Below, piece by piece: positions 21,467 to 30,917 of a stretch of DNA of 64,000 bases. Position numbers and translations under genes: made by a program. Location of the stretch: NCBI RefSeq assembly GCF_007049795.1, contig NZ_SCFY01000015.1:95903-159902 (forward strand), in the 5' to 3' direction. The notes beneath the pieces are model-generated. The model saw only the letters and a program-made list of their open reading frames with translations, was not told the DNA's origin and did not search any database. This stretch comes from Ectopseudomonas mendocina. Lineage in GTDB: Bacteria; Pseudomonadota; Gammaproteobacteria; Pseudomonadales; Pseudomonadaceae. Each line of letters begins with the position of its first letter. Position 1 is the first letter of the stretch.

Positions 21467-22282
21467 ATGTCGCTGTCCCCCGAAGCAATCCGCTTCGCCC
21501 TGCTCACCCGTTTTCTCAAAGGTCAGGCAAAAGTGCCGCAAATGCCGGAAGCGGCCATGCGCATTCGCCAACTGCTGGACGACCCACGCACCTCGCTGGA
21601 ACAACTGGCACGGGTGATCAACAGTGATCCCCCGCTGGCCGCCTATCTCATGCAGTTCGCCGAAAGCCCGTTGATTCGTGGCGCTCGGCCCTGCGTGTCG
21701 ATGCGCGACCTGCTCGCCCGAATCGGCACTCGCCAACTCGGCACCCTGGTACTGGGGTTCACCGCGCGTAATCTCTTCTCCAGCAAGGAAAAAGCCTTGC
21801 AGCAAGCCTTCCGCCAGCGCTGGCGCAAGGCTCGCGAACGTGCCGCGTTCTGTGCCGCCCTGGCGCAGCGCTGTAACCAGCCACTCGATGAGGCCATGCT
21901 CGCTGGCCTGCTGCAGGATATCGGTAGCCTGCCATTGCTCGCGGAGCTGGAGCACTGGCAGGACTTCCCGCGTGATGCCGAGCACCTGGATGGGCTCTGC
22001 GATTACCTCTCCGGCGACATCGGTGCACTGGTGCTGACACGCTGGCAGGTGCCGACCACGCTGATCGAGTGCGCCAGGCAACGTAACAAATGGCTGCACG
22101 ATCACGACGGCGAAGCCGACCTGACCGACCTGGTGCTGCTGGCCAGCGCATTGCAGATACAACCGGCGAACCTCTCCGGGCCCCTGCCCGCGCAGCGCCG
22201 GCTGGGGCTTGAACAACCACTGGCCAGCCTGCGCGAAGAGCTACTGGCCGAGCAACAGCTGTGGCTGCGCATGCTGGCCTGA
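21467..22282 (+). CDS. HDOD domain protein
   Basis: A 271-residue protein. The HDOD fold spans about residues 15-210 (VPQMPEAAMRIRQLLDDPRTSLEQLARVINSDPPLAAYLMQFA, then AGLLQDIGSLPLL). HDOD proteins are non-catalytic relatives of HD phosphohydrolases and often act in signalling; the HD pair is absent, as usual. The frame is open from 20984, but the ATG at 21467 fits the family N terminus. No partner domain is fused. Confidence 0.8.
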   Translation: MSLSPEAIRFALLTRFLKGQAKVPQMPEAAMRIRQLLDDPRTSLEQLARVINSDPPLAAYLMQFAESPLIRGARPCVSMRDLLARIGTRQLGTLVLGFTARNLFSSKEKALQQAFRQRWRKARERAAFCAALAQRCNQPLDEAMLAGLLQDIGSLPLLAELEHWQDFPRDAEHLDGLCDYLSGDIGALVLTRWQVPTTLIECARQRNKWLHDHDGEADLTDLVLLASALQIQPANLSGPLPAQRRLGLEQPLASLREELLAEQQLWLRMLA

Positions 22283-22355
22283 GCGCCTCTGGCCGATAGA
22301 TCACGTTGCCTTGAATACCCAGGCGGTACTCGAGCGAGATATGCCGGGCCCTCCC

Positions 22356-23231
22356 CTACCCCTGATGCAGCGCCCGGTAATGACTGGGCGCCATGCCCAC
22401 CACCTTGCGAAACAGCCGTGAGAAGTAATAGGGATCGTCGTAGCCAAGCTGCTCGGCGACCTGGCGCACTTCGGCGTCGCCTCGATCGAGCAGACGGCAG
22501 GCCAGGGCCATCTTCAACTGGATGAAGTCCTGGATCGGCGCATGGCCGGTCAGCGCGCGGTAGGTCTTGGCGAAATGAAAGCGCGACAGCTTGAACTGTG
22601 CAGCCAGCTCATCAAGGTTGAGGCTGCCGTGCAGGTGCTCGCGCATCACTGCCTGCACCGCCTCGATATCCAGCACGCGGCCGGACTTGAGGTTGACCCG
22701 CGCCGGCAGCACGGCCAGCGAGCTGAGCATCGCCTGCAAACGGTGCGCAGCGTGGATGAAGGGCAAGATGTTGAGGCCCTGGCGCTGCAAGCCCAGCAAC
22801 GCCTCGAAATCGCCGATCAGCCGAGGCTGCACGCCGATGCGCCGCAGCGTTTGCGTGCCCAGCAGGCGCAGGAAGTCTTCGCCGTGGCTGCCGTCGAAAT
22901 GTACCCAGTAGATCGTCCAGGGGTTATGCAGGTCAGCGCCATAGGCATGCGCAGCGTCCTTGGGTAGAAGCAGCAAATCGCCAGCAGCGACCTCAAATCG
23001 TCCATCCGTTTTTTCCAACCACCCCTTGCCCGAGCGGCAGTAAATCAGCAGATGGTCATCCGGTTGCGCGCGACGCATCTGGTGACCGGTTGCATCGGGG
23101 TAGAAGCCGATGGCCAATGGATAGCACCCAGCGCTCAAGGCATGGCGCGCGAGCAGGCGGCGCAGGCGCGGTGGCGTGATGAAGCGTTGCCCACCGACAG
23201 GCAACGGCCAATTGGAGGTTTCCACCCGCAT
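22356..23231 (-). CDS. mmsR: AraC-family activator of valine catabolism (MmsR)
   Basis: Divergent from mmsA, as in P. aeruginosa where MmsR activates mmsAB. It is 291 residues from the ATG at 23231. An N-terminal cupin sensor ([26 protein letters not shown]) is followed by two helix-turn-helix motifs ([22 protein letters not shown] and [25 protein letters not shown]). GTG codons 6 and 9 bases upstream sit at better spacing from AAGGAG, so the true N terminus may be 2-3 residues longer. Confidence 0.9.
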   Translation of the reverse strand: MRVETSNWPLPVGGQRFITPPRLRRLLARHALSAGCYPLAIGFYPDATGHQMRRAQPDDHLLIYCRSGKGWLEKTDGRFEVAAGDLLLLPKDAAHAYGADLHNPWTIYWVHFDGSHGEDFLRLLGTQTLRRIGVQPRLIGDFEALLGLQRQGLNILPFIHAAHRLQAMLSSLAVLPARVNLKSGRVLDIEAVQAVMREHLHGSLNLDELAAQFKLSRFHFAKTYRALTGHAPIQDFIQLKMALACRLLDRGDAEVRQVAEQLGYDDPYYFSRLFRKVVGMAPSHYRALHQG

Positions 23232-23268
23232 TCCCACCACACCACTCCTTTCCAGCCTGATCGAATGA

Positions 23269-23303
23269 CAAGATCGTCCATCCCAGCCCAAGATCGTCAA
23301 TCC
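23269..23303. promoter_or_regulatory. mmsR: Direct repeat in the mmsR-mmsA intergenic region (probable MmsR site)
   Basis: Two copies of CAAGATCGTC(C/A)ATCC begin at 23269 and 23289, exactly 20 bp apart, the spacing expected for an AraC-family dimer on one DNA face. A TATAAA element at 23322-23327 may be the -10 box for mmsA. MmsR is the natural candidate ligand. Confidence 0.65.
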
Positions 23304-23360
23304 ACAAACGGGCATCCAATGGCTATAAAAGGTCCCATACAAGAACAACAGGAGGCGACC

Positions 23361-24857
23361 ATGCCCCGCACGCTACCGCAACTGATCGACGGCCAATGGC
23401 AAACCAGCCAGGCTCGTGAGCTGATCGAAGTCACCGACCCGACCACCCAGGAGGTGATCGCCCTCGCCCCCAAGGCCACCGCCGAGGAAATCGAGGCGGC
23501 AGTGGCCAGTGCGCAGAAAGCCTTCCTCGCCTGGCGCGAAGTACCGGTCTCGGAGCGCGCCCGTCTGATGCTGCGCTACCAGCACCTGCTCAAGGAGCAC
23601 CACGACGATCTGGCGCAGATCCTCGCGGCGGAAACCGGCAAGACCTTCGCCGATGCCAAGGGTGACGTCTGGCGCGGCATCGAAGTGGCCGAACATGCAG
23701 CCAATATCGCCAGCCTGATGATGGGCGAGACGGTAGAGAACGTCGCCCGCGAGATCGACACCGCCAGTTGGATCCAGCCGCTGGGCGTGTGCGTCGGCAT
23801 CACCCCGTTCAACTTCCCGGCGATGATCCCGCTGTGGATGTTTCCGCTGGCCATCGCCTGCGGCAATAGCTTCATTCTCAAACCCTCGGAACAGGACCCG
23901 ATGACGCCCAACCGTCTCGCCGAGCTGTTCCTCGAAGCCGGCGCGCCGGCCGGCGTGCTGCAGGTGCTGCATGGCGGCCGCGAGCAGGTCGATGCGCTGC
24001 TGGTGCATCCGCTGGTACGCGCGGTGTCCTTCGTCGGTTCAGTCGCGGTCGGCCAACATGTCTATCGCACCGGCACCCAGCACCTGAAACGGGTGCAGGC
24101 CTTCGCCGGGGCGAAGAACCATATGGTGATCATGCCGGATGCACCCAAGGATCAAGTGATCAGCAACCTGCTCGGCGCCAGTTGTGGCGCCGCCGGGCAG
24201 CGCTGCATGGCCATCAGCGTGGCGGTGTTCGTCGGTGAATCGAAACAATGGATCGATGAGCTGGCCGAACAGATGGCCGCGCTGCGCCCTGGTCATTGGC
24301 AGGACAGCGGCGCCGCCTACGGCCCGCTGATCAGCCCGCAGGCACGCCAGCGCGTGTTGCACCTGATCGAACAAGGCAAGGCCGAAGGCGCCGAGTGCCT
24401 GCTCGACGGCTCGCAGTGCACGGTGGAGGGATATCCGAACGGCAACTGGGTCGGGCCGACGCTGTTCCGTGGCGTGACCACGGAGATGGGCCTGTACCGC
24501 GAGGAAATCTTCGGCCCAGTACTGGTGTGCATGGAGGTTGCGACCCTGGAAGAGGCCATCGAACTGGTCAACGCCAGCCCCTACGGCAACGGCACCAGCC
24601 TGTTCACCAGCTCCGGCGGCGCTGCGCGGCATTTCCAGCACGCGGTTGAAGTCGGCCAGGTGGGTATCAACGTACCGATTCCGGTACCGCTGCCATTCTT
24701 TTCCTTCACTGGCTGGAAGGGCTCGTTCTACGGCGACCTGCACGCCTACGGCAAGCAGGCGGTACGTTTCTACACCGAGACCAAGACCGTGACCAGTCGC
24801 TGGTTCGACCACACACCGCTTGAGGCCGGGCCGAACATGACCATTCAACTGAAATGA
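23361..24857 (+). CDS. mmsA: Methylmalonate-semialdehyde dehydrogenase (CoA-acylating)
   Basis: Last step of valine breakdown: oxidises methylmalonate semialdehyde to propionyl-CoA with NAD+ and CoA. It is 498 residues. The ALDH core includes [46 protein letters not shown] (where other ALDHs have the general-base Glu, as known for this subfamily) and the catalytic Cys in [11 protein letters not shown]. The ATG at 23361 follows GGAGG; in-frame Mets upstream lack a ribosome site. First gene of the catabolic cluster. Confidence 0.96.
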   Translation: MPRTLPQLIDGQWQTSQARELIEVTDPTTQEVIALAPKATAEEIEAAVASAQKAFLAWREVPVSERARLMLRYQHLLKEHHDDLAQILAAETGKTFADAKGDVWRGIEVAEHAANIASLMMGETVENVAREIDTASWIQPLGVCVGITPFNFPAMIPLWMFPLAIACGNSFILKPSEQDPMTPNRLAELFLEAGAPAGVLQVLHGGREQVDALLVHPLVRAVSFVGSVAVGQHVYRTGTQHLKRVQAFAGAKNHMVIMPDAPKDQVISNLLGASCGAAGQRCMAISVAVFVGESKQWIDELAEQMAALRPGHWQDSGAAYGPLISPQARQRVLHLIEQGKAEGAECLLDGSQCTVEGYPNGNWVGPTLFRGVTTEMGLYREEIFGPVLVCMEVATLEEAIELVNASPYGNGTSLFTSSGGAARHFQHAVEVGQVGINVPIPVPLPFFSFTGWKGSFYGDLHAYGKQAVRFYTETKTVTSRWFDHTPLEAGPNMTIQLK

Positions 24858-24948
24858 GAACGGCGTTCTTATTAGACGAAAAGACGATCACGAGAACTGG
24901 ACAAGCGGCGTAAAAAGACTCTGCAGAACAAAAACAAGGAGAACTGCA

Positions 24949-26196
24949 ATGCGCCACCTGTCCGCCATCCTGGCCCTGTGGGCCGGAATCACCGCCTGTG
25001 CGCAGGCTGCCGAGCCGATCACCCTCGGCCTCAATTACCCGCGCACCGGCCCGTATAAAGAGGAGGGACTGGCGCAGATGCGTGGAGCCCTGCTGGCCAT
25101 CGATGAAATCAACGCCGCAGGCGGTGTCCTCGGGCGGCCCTTGCGTCTATCCAGCAAGGACACCGCTTCGCGGCCGGCCAAGGCCGAGAAGAACGTCGAC
25201 AAGCTGGCCGCCGAAGGTGCGGCGATGCTCTTCGGTGGCGCCTCCAGCGCGGTCGCCATCGCCGCAGGCAAGCGCGCCAAGCAGCACGGCCTGCTGTACT
25301 TCGGCACCCTCACCTACTCCAACGACACCACTGGCAAGGATGGCCATCGCTACATGTTTCGCGAGTGCAACAACGCCTGGATGAGCGCCAAGGTACTCGG
25401 CCAATACCTGAGCAAGACCCTGCCGAACAAGCGCTACTTCTATGTTACCGCCGACTACACCTGGGGCCACACCAGCGAGGCATCGCTGCGCCAGGCCACC
25501 GCCAGCGACAATGCCGCCCAACACGCCAGCGTACGCATCCCCTTCCCGGGCGCGCGCCTGGCCGACTACCAGGACGCGCTGACCCAGGCCGCCGCCAGCA
25601 ACGCCGAAATCCTTGCTCTGGTGCTGTTCGGCGAGGACCTGGTGCGTGCCATGCGCGTCGCCAAGGACCTGGGCCTGACTGAGCGTATGCAGATCGTCGC
25701 GCCGAACCTGACCCAGAGCATGGTCGAACAGGCCGGCCCCAATCTGATGGCCGGGGTGATCGGCACCGAGCCCTGGACCTGGCGCGTACCGGCGCTGGAG
25801 AAATCTGCGCGTGGTGAAGCCTTCGTCGAAGCTTTCAAGACCCGCTACGAGATGTACCCATCCAGCTCCGCTGCCTCGGCCTACAGCATCGTCCAGCAGT
25901 GGGCCGACGCCGCTACACGAGCCAAGAGCCTCGACAGCGAAACGCTGATCAAGGCACTGGAAGGCCACCGCTACACCTTGCTCAAGGACGAACAGCAATG
26001 GCGTGCCTTCGACCACCAGAACCTGCAGACGGTCTACGCCGTGAAGGTCAAGCCGCGCGACGAGGTCCTCAAGGACCCACTCAAACAGGACTACTTCGAA
26101 ATCGTCGACCGCCTCGACTCCAGCAGCGCGCTGCCCAGCCTCGCCGAGTGGCAGGCCGAGCGCCGCGCCGGCGGCCAACCTCTGACCTTGCAATGA
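24949..26196 (+). CDS. ABC transporter substrate-binding protein (leucine/amide-type) in the valine cluster
   Basis: A 415-residue periplasmic binding protein with a signal peptide (residues 1-20, ACAQA). The LIV-BP-like fold shows ITLGLNYPRTGPYKEEGLAQMRGALLAIDEINAAGG and LFGGASSAVAIAAGKRAKQHGLLY. AAGGAG precedes the ATG. No permease or ATPase is nearby, so it may use the BraDEFG permease or act as a sensor. It lies between mmsA and the acyl-CoA dehydrogenase gene, with only 6 bases to the latter. The ligand cannot be told from sequence. Confidence 0.85.
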   Translation: MRHLSAILALWAGITACAQAAEPITLGLNYPRTGPYKEEGLAQMRGALLAIDEINAAGGVLGRPLRLSSKDTASRPAKAEKNVDKLAAEGAAMLFGGASSAVAIAAGKRAKQHGLLYFGTLTYSNDTTGKDGHRYMFRECNNAWMSAKVLGQYLSKTLPNKRYFYVTADYTWGHTSEASLRQATASDNAAQHASVRIPFPGARLADYQDALTQAAASNAEILALVLFGEDLVRAMRVAKDLGLTERMQIVAPNLTQSMVEQAGPNLMAGVIGTEPWTWRVPALEKSARGEAFVEAFKTRYEMYPSSSAASAYSIVQQWADAATRAKSLDSETLIKALEGHRYTLLKDEQQWRAFDHQNLQTVYAVKVKPRDEVLKDPLKQDYFEIVDRLDSSSALPSLAEWQAERRAGGQPLTLQ

Positions 26197-26202
26197 GATG
26201 CC

Positions 26203-27366
26203 ATGGACTTCGAACTCAGTGATGAACAGCGCCTGCTGACCGACAGCGCCCACGCCTTCGCCGCGCGGGAGCTGACGCCCCACGCCGCCGGGTGGGATCG
26301 CGAGCAGCACTTCCCCGTCGAGGTGATCCGCCGCGCTGCCGAGCAGAGCTACCTGGCCCTGTATATCGCCGAAGAAGATGGCGGCCTGGGCCTCTCGCGG
26401 CTGTCCAGTTCACTGATATTCGAGCAACTGGCAGCCGGCTGCGTGGCCACCACCGCCTACCTGACCATCCACAATATGGCCACCTGGATGCTCGCCAGCT
26501 TCGCCGACCAGGCGCTTAAGGATGCCTGGCTGCCGGGGCTGATCAACGGCCAGTCGCTGGCCTCCTACTGCCTGACCGAGCCGGACGCCGGCTCCGACGC
26601 CGCCCATCTGCGCACCCGCGCACGGCACGATGGTGACGACTACGTGATCGACGGCAGCAAGTGCTTTATCTCCGGGGCAGGAAGCACACAGGTGCTGATT
26701 GTCATGGCGCGCACCGGTGAGGATGGTGCCAAGGGTATTTCCTGCTTCCTGGTACCTGCCGATGCGCCCGGCGTGCGTTACGGACGCAACGAGGACAAGA
26801 TGGGCTGGAAGGCGCAGCCGACCCGTACCATCACCTTCGAAGGCGTACGCATTCCCGCCAGCCACCGCATCGGCCCAGAGGGCGAAGGCTTCGTCTATGC
26901 CATGAAGGGCCTCGATGGTGGCCGCCTGAATATCGCCAGCTGCTCGCTCGGTGCGGCCCAGGCAGCGCTGCAGCAGAGCCTGCGTTACGTCGAGGAACGC
27001 AAGCAGTTCGGCAAGGCGCTCAGCGAATTCCAGGCCCTGCAATTCAAGCTGGCCGACATGCTCACCGCCCTCACCGCCAGCCGGCAGATGGTGCGCCTGG
27101 CCGCGCACAAGCTCGACCATGACCACGGCGAGGCCAGTCTGTACTGCGCCATGGCCAAGCGCTTCACCACCGACCAGTGCTTCGATGTGTGCAACGAAGC
27201 ACTGCAACTGCACGGGGGTTACGGCTATCTGAATGACTATCCGCTGGAACGCTGGGTACGCGACGCCCGCGTGCACCAGATACTTGAAGGCACCAACGAA
27301 ATCATGCGGGTGATCGTCGCCCGTCGCCTGCTTCTGCAGGGCGGCATGCTCGATCGTCTGCTGTAG
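26203..27366 (+). CDS. Acyl-CoA dehydrogenase, probably isobutyryl-CoA dehydrogenase
   Basis: FAD enzyme of 387 residues that would oxidise isobutyryl-CoA to methacrylyl-CoA in the valine path. Typical segments: YCLTEPDAGSDAAHLRTRA (FAD site), WKAQPTRTITFEGVRIP, RKQFGKALSEFQALQFKLADM, and the C-terminal HQILEGTNEIMRVIVAR holding the likely catalytic Glu. Substrate is inferred from the neighbouring mmsA, hydratase, hydrolase and mmsB. Other short branched acyl-CoAs are possible. Confidence 0.9.
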   Translation: MDFELSDEQRLLTDSAHAFAARELTPHAAGWDREQHFPVEVIRRAAEQSYLALYIAEEDGGLGLSRLSSSLIFEQLAAGCVATTAYLTIHNMATWMLASFADQALKDAWLPGLINGQSLASYCLTEPDAGSDAAHLRTRARHDGDDYVIDGSKCFISGAGSTQVLIVMARTGEDGAKGISCFLVPADAPGVRYGRNEDKMGWKAQPTRTITFEGVRIPASHRIGPEGEGFVYAMKGLDGGRLNIASCSLGAAQAALQQSLRYVEERKQFGKALSEFQALQFKLADMLTALTASRQMVRLAAHKLDHDHGEASLYCAMAKRFTTDQCFDVCNEALQLHGGYGYLNDYPLERWVRDARVHQILEGTNEIMRVIVARRLLLQGGMLDRLL

Positions 27367-27387
27367 TAATAACCCCAATTAGGTGCG

Positions 27388-27422
27388 AGCGATGTTCGCG
27401 AGCAGAGCTCGCGCCTACGGCA
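27388..27422. repeat. Single REP-like palindrome
   Basis: A hairpin-forming sequence built on TTCGCGAGCAGAGCTCGCG followed by CCTAC. The same core occurs twice at 29429-29495. It fills the gap between the dehydrogenase and hydratase genes. Confidence 0.6.
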
Positions 27423-27444
27423 ATGATGAATATCGAGGACGACC

Positions 27445-28263
27445 ATGAGCACTGCACTGGAAACCTACAAACCCGGCATCTTCGACCTGACCCACAAGCT
27501 CACCGTGGAAAAACACGGCCATACCGCGCTGATCACCATCAACCATCCACCGGCCAACACCTGGGACCGCGACTCGCTGATCGGCCTCAAGCAGGTGATC
27601 GAACACCTCAACCGCGACGACGAGGTGTATGCACTGGTGGTGACCGGCCAGGGGCCGAAATTCTTCTCCGCCGGCGCCGACCTGAACATGTTCGCCGACG
27701 GCGACAAAGCCCGCGCTCGTGAGATGGCGCGACGCTTTGGCGAGGCCTTCGAAACCCTGCGCGATTTTCGCGGCGTGTCGATTGCCGCGATCAACGGCTA
27801 CGCCATGGGCGGCGGCCTGGAGTGCGCACTGGCCTGCGATATCCGCATCGCCGAACGCCAGGCGCAGATGGCCCTGCCGGAAGCGGCGGTCGGCCTGCTG
27901 CCCTGCGCCGGCGGCACCCAGGCGCTACCTTGGCTGGTCGGCGAAGGCTGGGCCAAACGCATGATCCTCTGCGGCGAGCGCATCGACGCCGAGACCGCCC
28001 TGCGCATCGGCCTGGTCGAACAGGTGGTGGACACCGGCGAGGCACGCGGCACTGCCCTGCTGCTGGCATCCAAGGTAGCGCGGCAAAGCCCGGTGGCAGT
28101 ACGCACCATCAAACCGCTGATCCAGGGTGCACGCGAGCGTGGCTCCAACACCTGGCTGCCGGAGGAACGCGAGCGCTTCGTCGACCTGTTCGATGCCGAC
28201 GACACCCGTGAAGGGGTCAACGCCTTCCTGGAAAAACGCGATCCGCAGTGGCGCAACAAATAA
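27445..28263 (+). CDS. Enoyl-CoA hydratase (probably methacrylyl-CoA hydratase)
   Basis: Crotonase-fold enzyme, 272 residues, expected to hydrate methacrylyl-CoA to 3-hydroxyisobutyryl-CoA. The oxyanion-hole segment FFSAGADLNMF and the two catalytic Glu positions are present: NGYAMGGGLECALACDIRIA and ALPEAAVGLLPCAGGTQAL. Context places it in the valine pathway; the fold alone would allow other short enoyl-CoAs. Confidence 0.9.
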   Translation: MSTALETYKPGIFDLTHKLTVEKHGHTALITINHPPANTWDRDSLIGLKQVIEHLNRDDEVYALVVTGQGPKFFSAGADLNMFADGDKARAREMARRFGEAFETLRDFRGVSIAAINGYAMGGGLECALACDIRIAERQAQMALPEAAVGLLPCAGGTQALPWLVGEGWAKRMILCGERIDAETALRIGLVEQVVDTGEARGTALLLASKVARQSPVAVRTIKPLIQGARERGSNTWLPEERERFVDLFDADDTREGVNAFLEKRDPQWRNK

Positions 28264-28313
28264 CTCGCGGTTTCGCTCCGCCCGTAGGGTGCGCCGTGCG
28301 CACCGAGAGTCAG

Positions 28314-29420
28314 ATGATGAACGTAACCTTCGAAGAACGCCCCAGCCTGCATGGCTACCGCATCGGCATCGCCAGCCTCGACGCCGAGAAGAGCCTCAAC
28401 GCCCTCTCCCTGCCGATGATCGAAGCACTCGACGAGCGCCTCAAGGCCTGGGCCGAGGATCCAACCATCGCCTGCGTCATGCTCCGCGGCAATGGCCCCA
28501 AGGCCTTCTGCGCCGGCGGCGACGTGGTGCAACTGGTCAATCAGTGTCGTGAACAGCCAGGTGAAGTGCCGGCCCTGGCGCGACGTTTCTTCGCCGACGA
28601 ATACCGCCTCGATCATCGCATCCACACCTTCCCCAAACCCTTCATCTGCTGGGCCCACGGCCATGTGCTGGGCGGCGGCATGGGCCTGATGCAGGGCGCC
28701 GGTATCCGTATCGTCACGCCAAGCAGCCGACTGGGCATGCCGGAAATCAATATCGGCCTGTACCCGGATGTCGGCGGCAGCTGGTTCCTCGCCCGCCTGC
28801 CGGGTCGCCTGGGCCTGTTCCTCGGCCTCACTGCCGCCAGCATAAATGCTCGCGATGCGCTGGACCTGAATCTGGCCGACCGCTTTCTGCGCGATGACCA
28901 GCAAGAGGCTCTGCTCGAAGGCCTGGTACAACTGAACTGGCGCGAACAAGCCGACCTGCAACTGTACAGCCTGCTGCGTGCGCTGGAGAACGAAGCCCAC
29001 GGTGAACTACCGGCTGCCCAGTGGCTACCACGTCGCGAACGTATCGATGAGTTGCTCGACGTTGCCCACCTGCCGGCTGCCGTGCACGCGCTCAGCGCAC
29101 TGCAAACGGATGACGACGCCCTACTCGCCCGCGCCGCCAAGACCCTGGCCCATGGCTGCCCGCTGACCGCACACCTGGTCTGGGAGCAGATCCGCCGCGC
29201 CCGCCATCTGTCGCTGGCCGAGGTATTTCGCATGGAATACGCCATGAGCCTTAACTGCTGCCGCCACCCGGAATTTCCCGAGGGCGTACGCGCCCGCCTG
29301 ATCGACAAGGACCAGACGCCGAAATGGCATTGGCCGGATGTGGCCGCGATCCCAGACGCAGTGGTCGAGGCGCACTTCGCACCGGCCTGGGAAGGCGAAC
29401 ACCCGTTGGCAGATCTGTAA
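28314..29420 (+). CDS. 3-hydroxyisobutyryl-CoA hydrolase
   Basis: Crotonase-superfamily thioesterase, 368 residues, the length of HIBYL-CoA hydrolases rather than of hydratases. Diagnostic segments are KAFCAGGDVVQLV, GHVLGGGMGLMQGAGIRIVT, MPEINIGLYPDVGGSWFLARL, and the long C-terminal region with FRMEYAMSLNCCRHPEFPEG. The frame is open from 28248, but the upstream part only reads an intergenic palindrome at about 28288-28304; ATGs at 28314 and 28317 are the plausible starts. It releases free 3-hydroxyisobutyrate for MmsB. Confidence 0.93.
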   Translation: MMNVTFEERPSLHGYRIGIASLDAEKSLNALSLPMIEALDERLKAWAEDPTIACVMLRGNGPKAFCAGGDVVQLVNQCREQPGEVPALARRFFADEYRLDHRIHTFPKPFICWAHGHVLGGGMGLMQGAGIRIVTPSSRLGMPEINIGLYPDVGGSWFLARLPGRLGLFLGLTAASINARDALDLNLADRFLRDDQQEALLEGLVQLNWREQADLQLYSLLRALENEAHGELPAAQWLPRRERIDELLDVAHLPAAVHALSALQTDDDALLARAAKTLAHGCPLTAHLVWEQIRRARHLSLAEVFRMEYAMSLNCCRHPEFPEGVRARLIDKDQTPKWHWPDVAAIPDAVVEAHFAPAWEGEHPLADL

Positions 29421-29428
29421 ACCCACTT

Positions 29429-29495
29429 GTAGGAGCGAGCTCTGCTCGCGAAGTTTATGTCATCGCCCAAGTTCGCGAGCAGAGCTCGCTCCTAC
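29429..29495. repeat. Inverted REP pair before mmsB
   Basis: The 24-base arm 29429-29452 is the exact reverse complement of 29472-29495, separated by 19 bases. Each arm is a small palindrome of the GTAGGAGCGAGCTCTGCTCG type. It forms a REP doublet inside the valine operon. Confidence 0.85.
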
Positions 29496-29516
29496 GCCAT
29501 AAGAAGGAGAGCCGTC

Positions 29517-30401
29517 ATGACCCAGATCGCCTTTATCGGCCTCGGCAACATGGGCCTGCCCATGGCCCGCAACCTGCTCAAGGCGGGTTACCCGCTGAAA
29601 GTCTTCGACCTGCAGCGCAGCGCGGTCGACACACTGGCTGGCGAAGGTGCCGTGGCGGCCGATAGCGCAACCGACGCCATCGATCAGGCAAAGGTGGTGA
29701 TCAGCATGCTGCCGGCCAGTCGTCATGTGGAAAGCCTGTACCTGGGCGATGACGGCCTGCTTGCGCGGATGCCCGCCGGCACCTTGGTGATCGAGTGTTC
29801 GACCATCGCCCCGGAGTCCGCGCGCAGGGTGCACGCGGCCGCCCGCGAGCGCGGTATCGCTTTGCTCGATGCGCCGGTCTCCGGTGGTACAGGCGGTGCG
29901 GCGGCCGGTACCCTGACCTTCATGGTGGGTGGTGAAGCCCAATCGCTGGAGAAGGCCAGGCCGATGCTCGCCGCCATGGGCAAGAACATCTTCCACGCCG
30001 GCCCAGACGGCGCCGGCCAGGTGGCCAAGGTGTGCAACAACCAGGTACTCGCAGTACAGATGATCGCCACCGCAGAAGCCATGGCCATGGGCGTGGCCAA
30101 CGGCCTGGAGCCGGCGGTGCTGGCCGAGATCATGCGGCAGAGTTCGGGCGGCAACTGGACGCTGGATAAGTACAACCCCTGGCCTGGAGTGATGGAAAAC
30201 GCGCCGGCATCGAAGGGCTACAGCGGCGGTTTCATGGCCGAACTGATGACCAAGGACCTAGGCCTGGCTGAGGAAACCGCCAGCCACAATGGCAACAGCG
30301 CGCCGATGGGGGCCCTGGCACTGCAGCTGTTCCGCCTGCTGCTCAAACAGGGCAAAGGCAAGCAGGATTTCTCGGTGGTGCAGCAGTTGTTCGTGGATTA
30401 G
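29517..30401 (+). CDS. mmsB: 3-hydroxyisobutyrate dehydrogenase
   Basis: NAD-dependent oxidation of 3-hydroxyisobutyrate to methylmalonate semialdehyde, the substrate of MmsA. It is 294 residues. The Rossmann GLGNMGLPMARNL is at residues 8-20, the substrate motif DAPVSGGTGGAAAGTLT in the middle, catalytic Lys region GAGQVAKVCNNQ, and MTKDLGLA near the end. AAGGAG precedes the ATG; the ORF start at 29457 is upstream REP sequence. Last gene of the cluster. Confidence 0.96.
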   Translation: MTQIAFIGLGNMGLPMARNLLKAGYPLKVFDLQRSAVDTLAGEGAVAADSATDAIDQAKVVISMLPASRHVESLYLGDDGLLARMPAGTLVIECSTIAPESARRVHAAARERGIALLDAPVSGGTGGAAAGTLTFMVGGEAQSLEKARPMLAAMGKNIFHAGPDGAGQVAKVCNNQVLAVQMIATAEAMAMGVANGLEPAVLAEIMRQSSGGNWTLDKYNPWPGVMENAPASKGYSGGFMAELMTKDLGLAEETASHNGNSAPMGALALQLFRLLLKQGKGKQDFSVVQQLFVD

Positions 30402-30506
30402 CCCACATCGACGCAAATACCGCTTGCACCAAAAGTGTCCTGACACACCTCAGAAAGCTGAGAAACGCCACAGGTGCATGTCGAGACACGGCAGTTTGAG
30501 GGAGCC

Positions 30507-30917
30507 TTACCAACGCCGCTCCCCCCTGCTGCGGTGTTCGTCACCGTGGCTACGGCCATTGGAGAAACGCTGCTGGGTCTTGCGCCCGGTGTCCCAGCCA
30601 CGCTGAATCTGTCCGCTGCGATATTCCTGGCGACGATGATCGCGGCGGTAGTCATGTCGTGACTGATCGTAGCGTTTGTAGCTACCACTGTGGCGCTGCT
30701 CATGACCGTAATGGCGCGGCGGCGTCGGGTAGTACTGATGCCGGCGATCTTCGTAGTAGTAGCGCGGCGTTACGTAAACCGGTGGCGCATGGTGATCACG
30801 GCGGTAGCCGTCATGATAACGATAGCCGTGGTGATAGCCACGGTCGTAACCCTCGCCATAGACGGCACAACCGGACAGCAGCAGGAACAACGCAGACAAC
30901 AGCATCTTGAAGGGCAT
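30507..30917 (-). CDS. Small Tyr/His/Arg-rich lipoprotein
   Basis: A 136-residue predicted lipoprotein. The signal peptide ends LLLSGC (Cys17). The mature chain is unusual, rich in Tyr, His, Arg and Asp (GYDRGYHHGYRYHDGYRRDH) with no hydrophobic core, so it may be disordered or bind metal or polyanions. AGGAGG lies just before the ATG on this strand. Other frames are open here only because of the biased composition. Function unknown. Confidence 0.7.
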   Translation of the reverse strand: MPFKMLLSALFLLLSGCAVYGEGYDRGYHHGYRYHDGYRRDHHAPPVYVTPRYYYEDRRHQYYPTPPRHYGHEQRHSGSYKRYDQSRHDYRRDHRRQEYRSGQIQRGWDTGRKTQQRFSNGRSHGDEHRSRGERRW

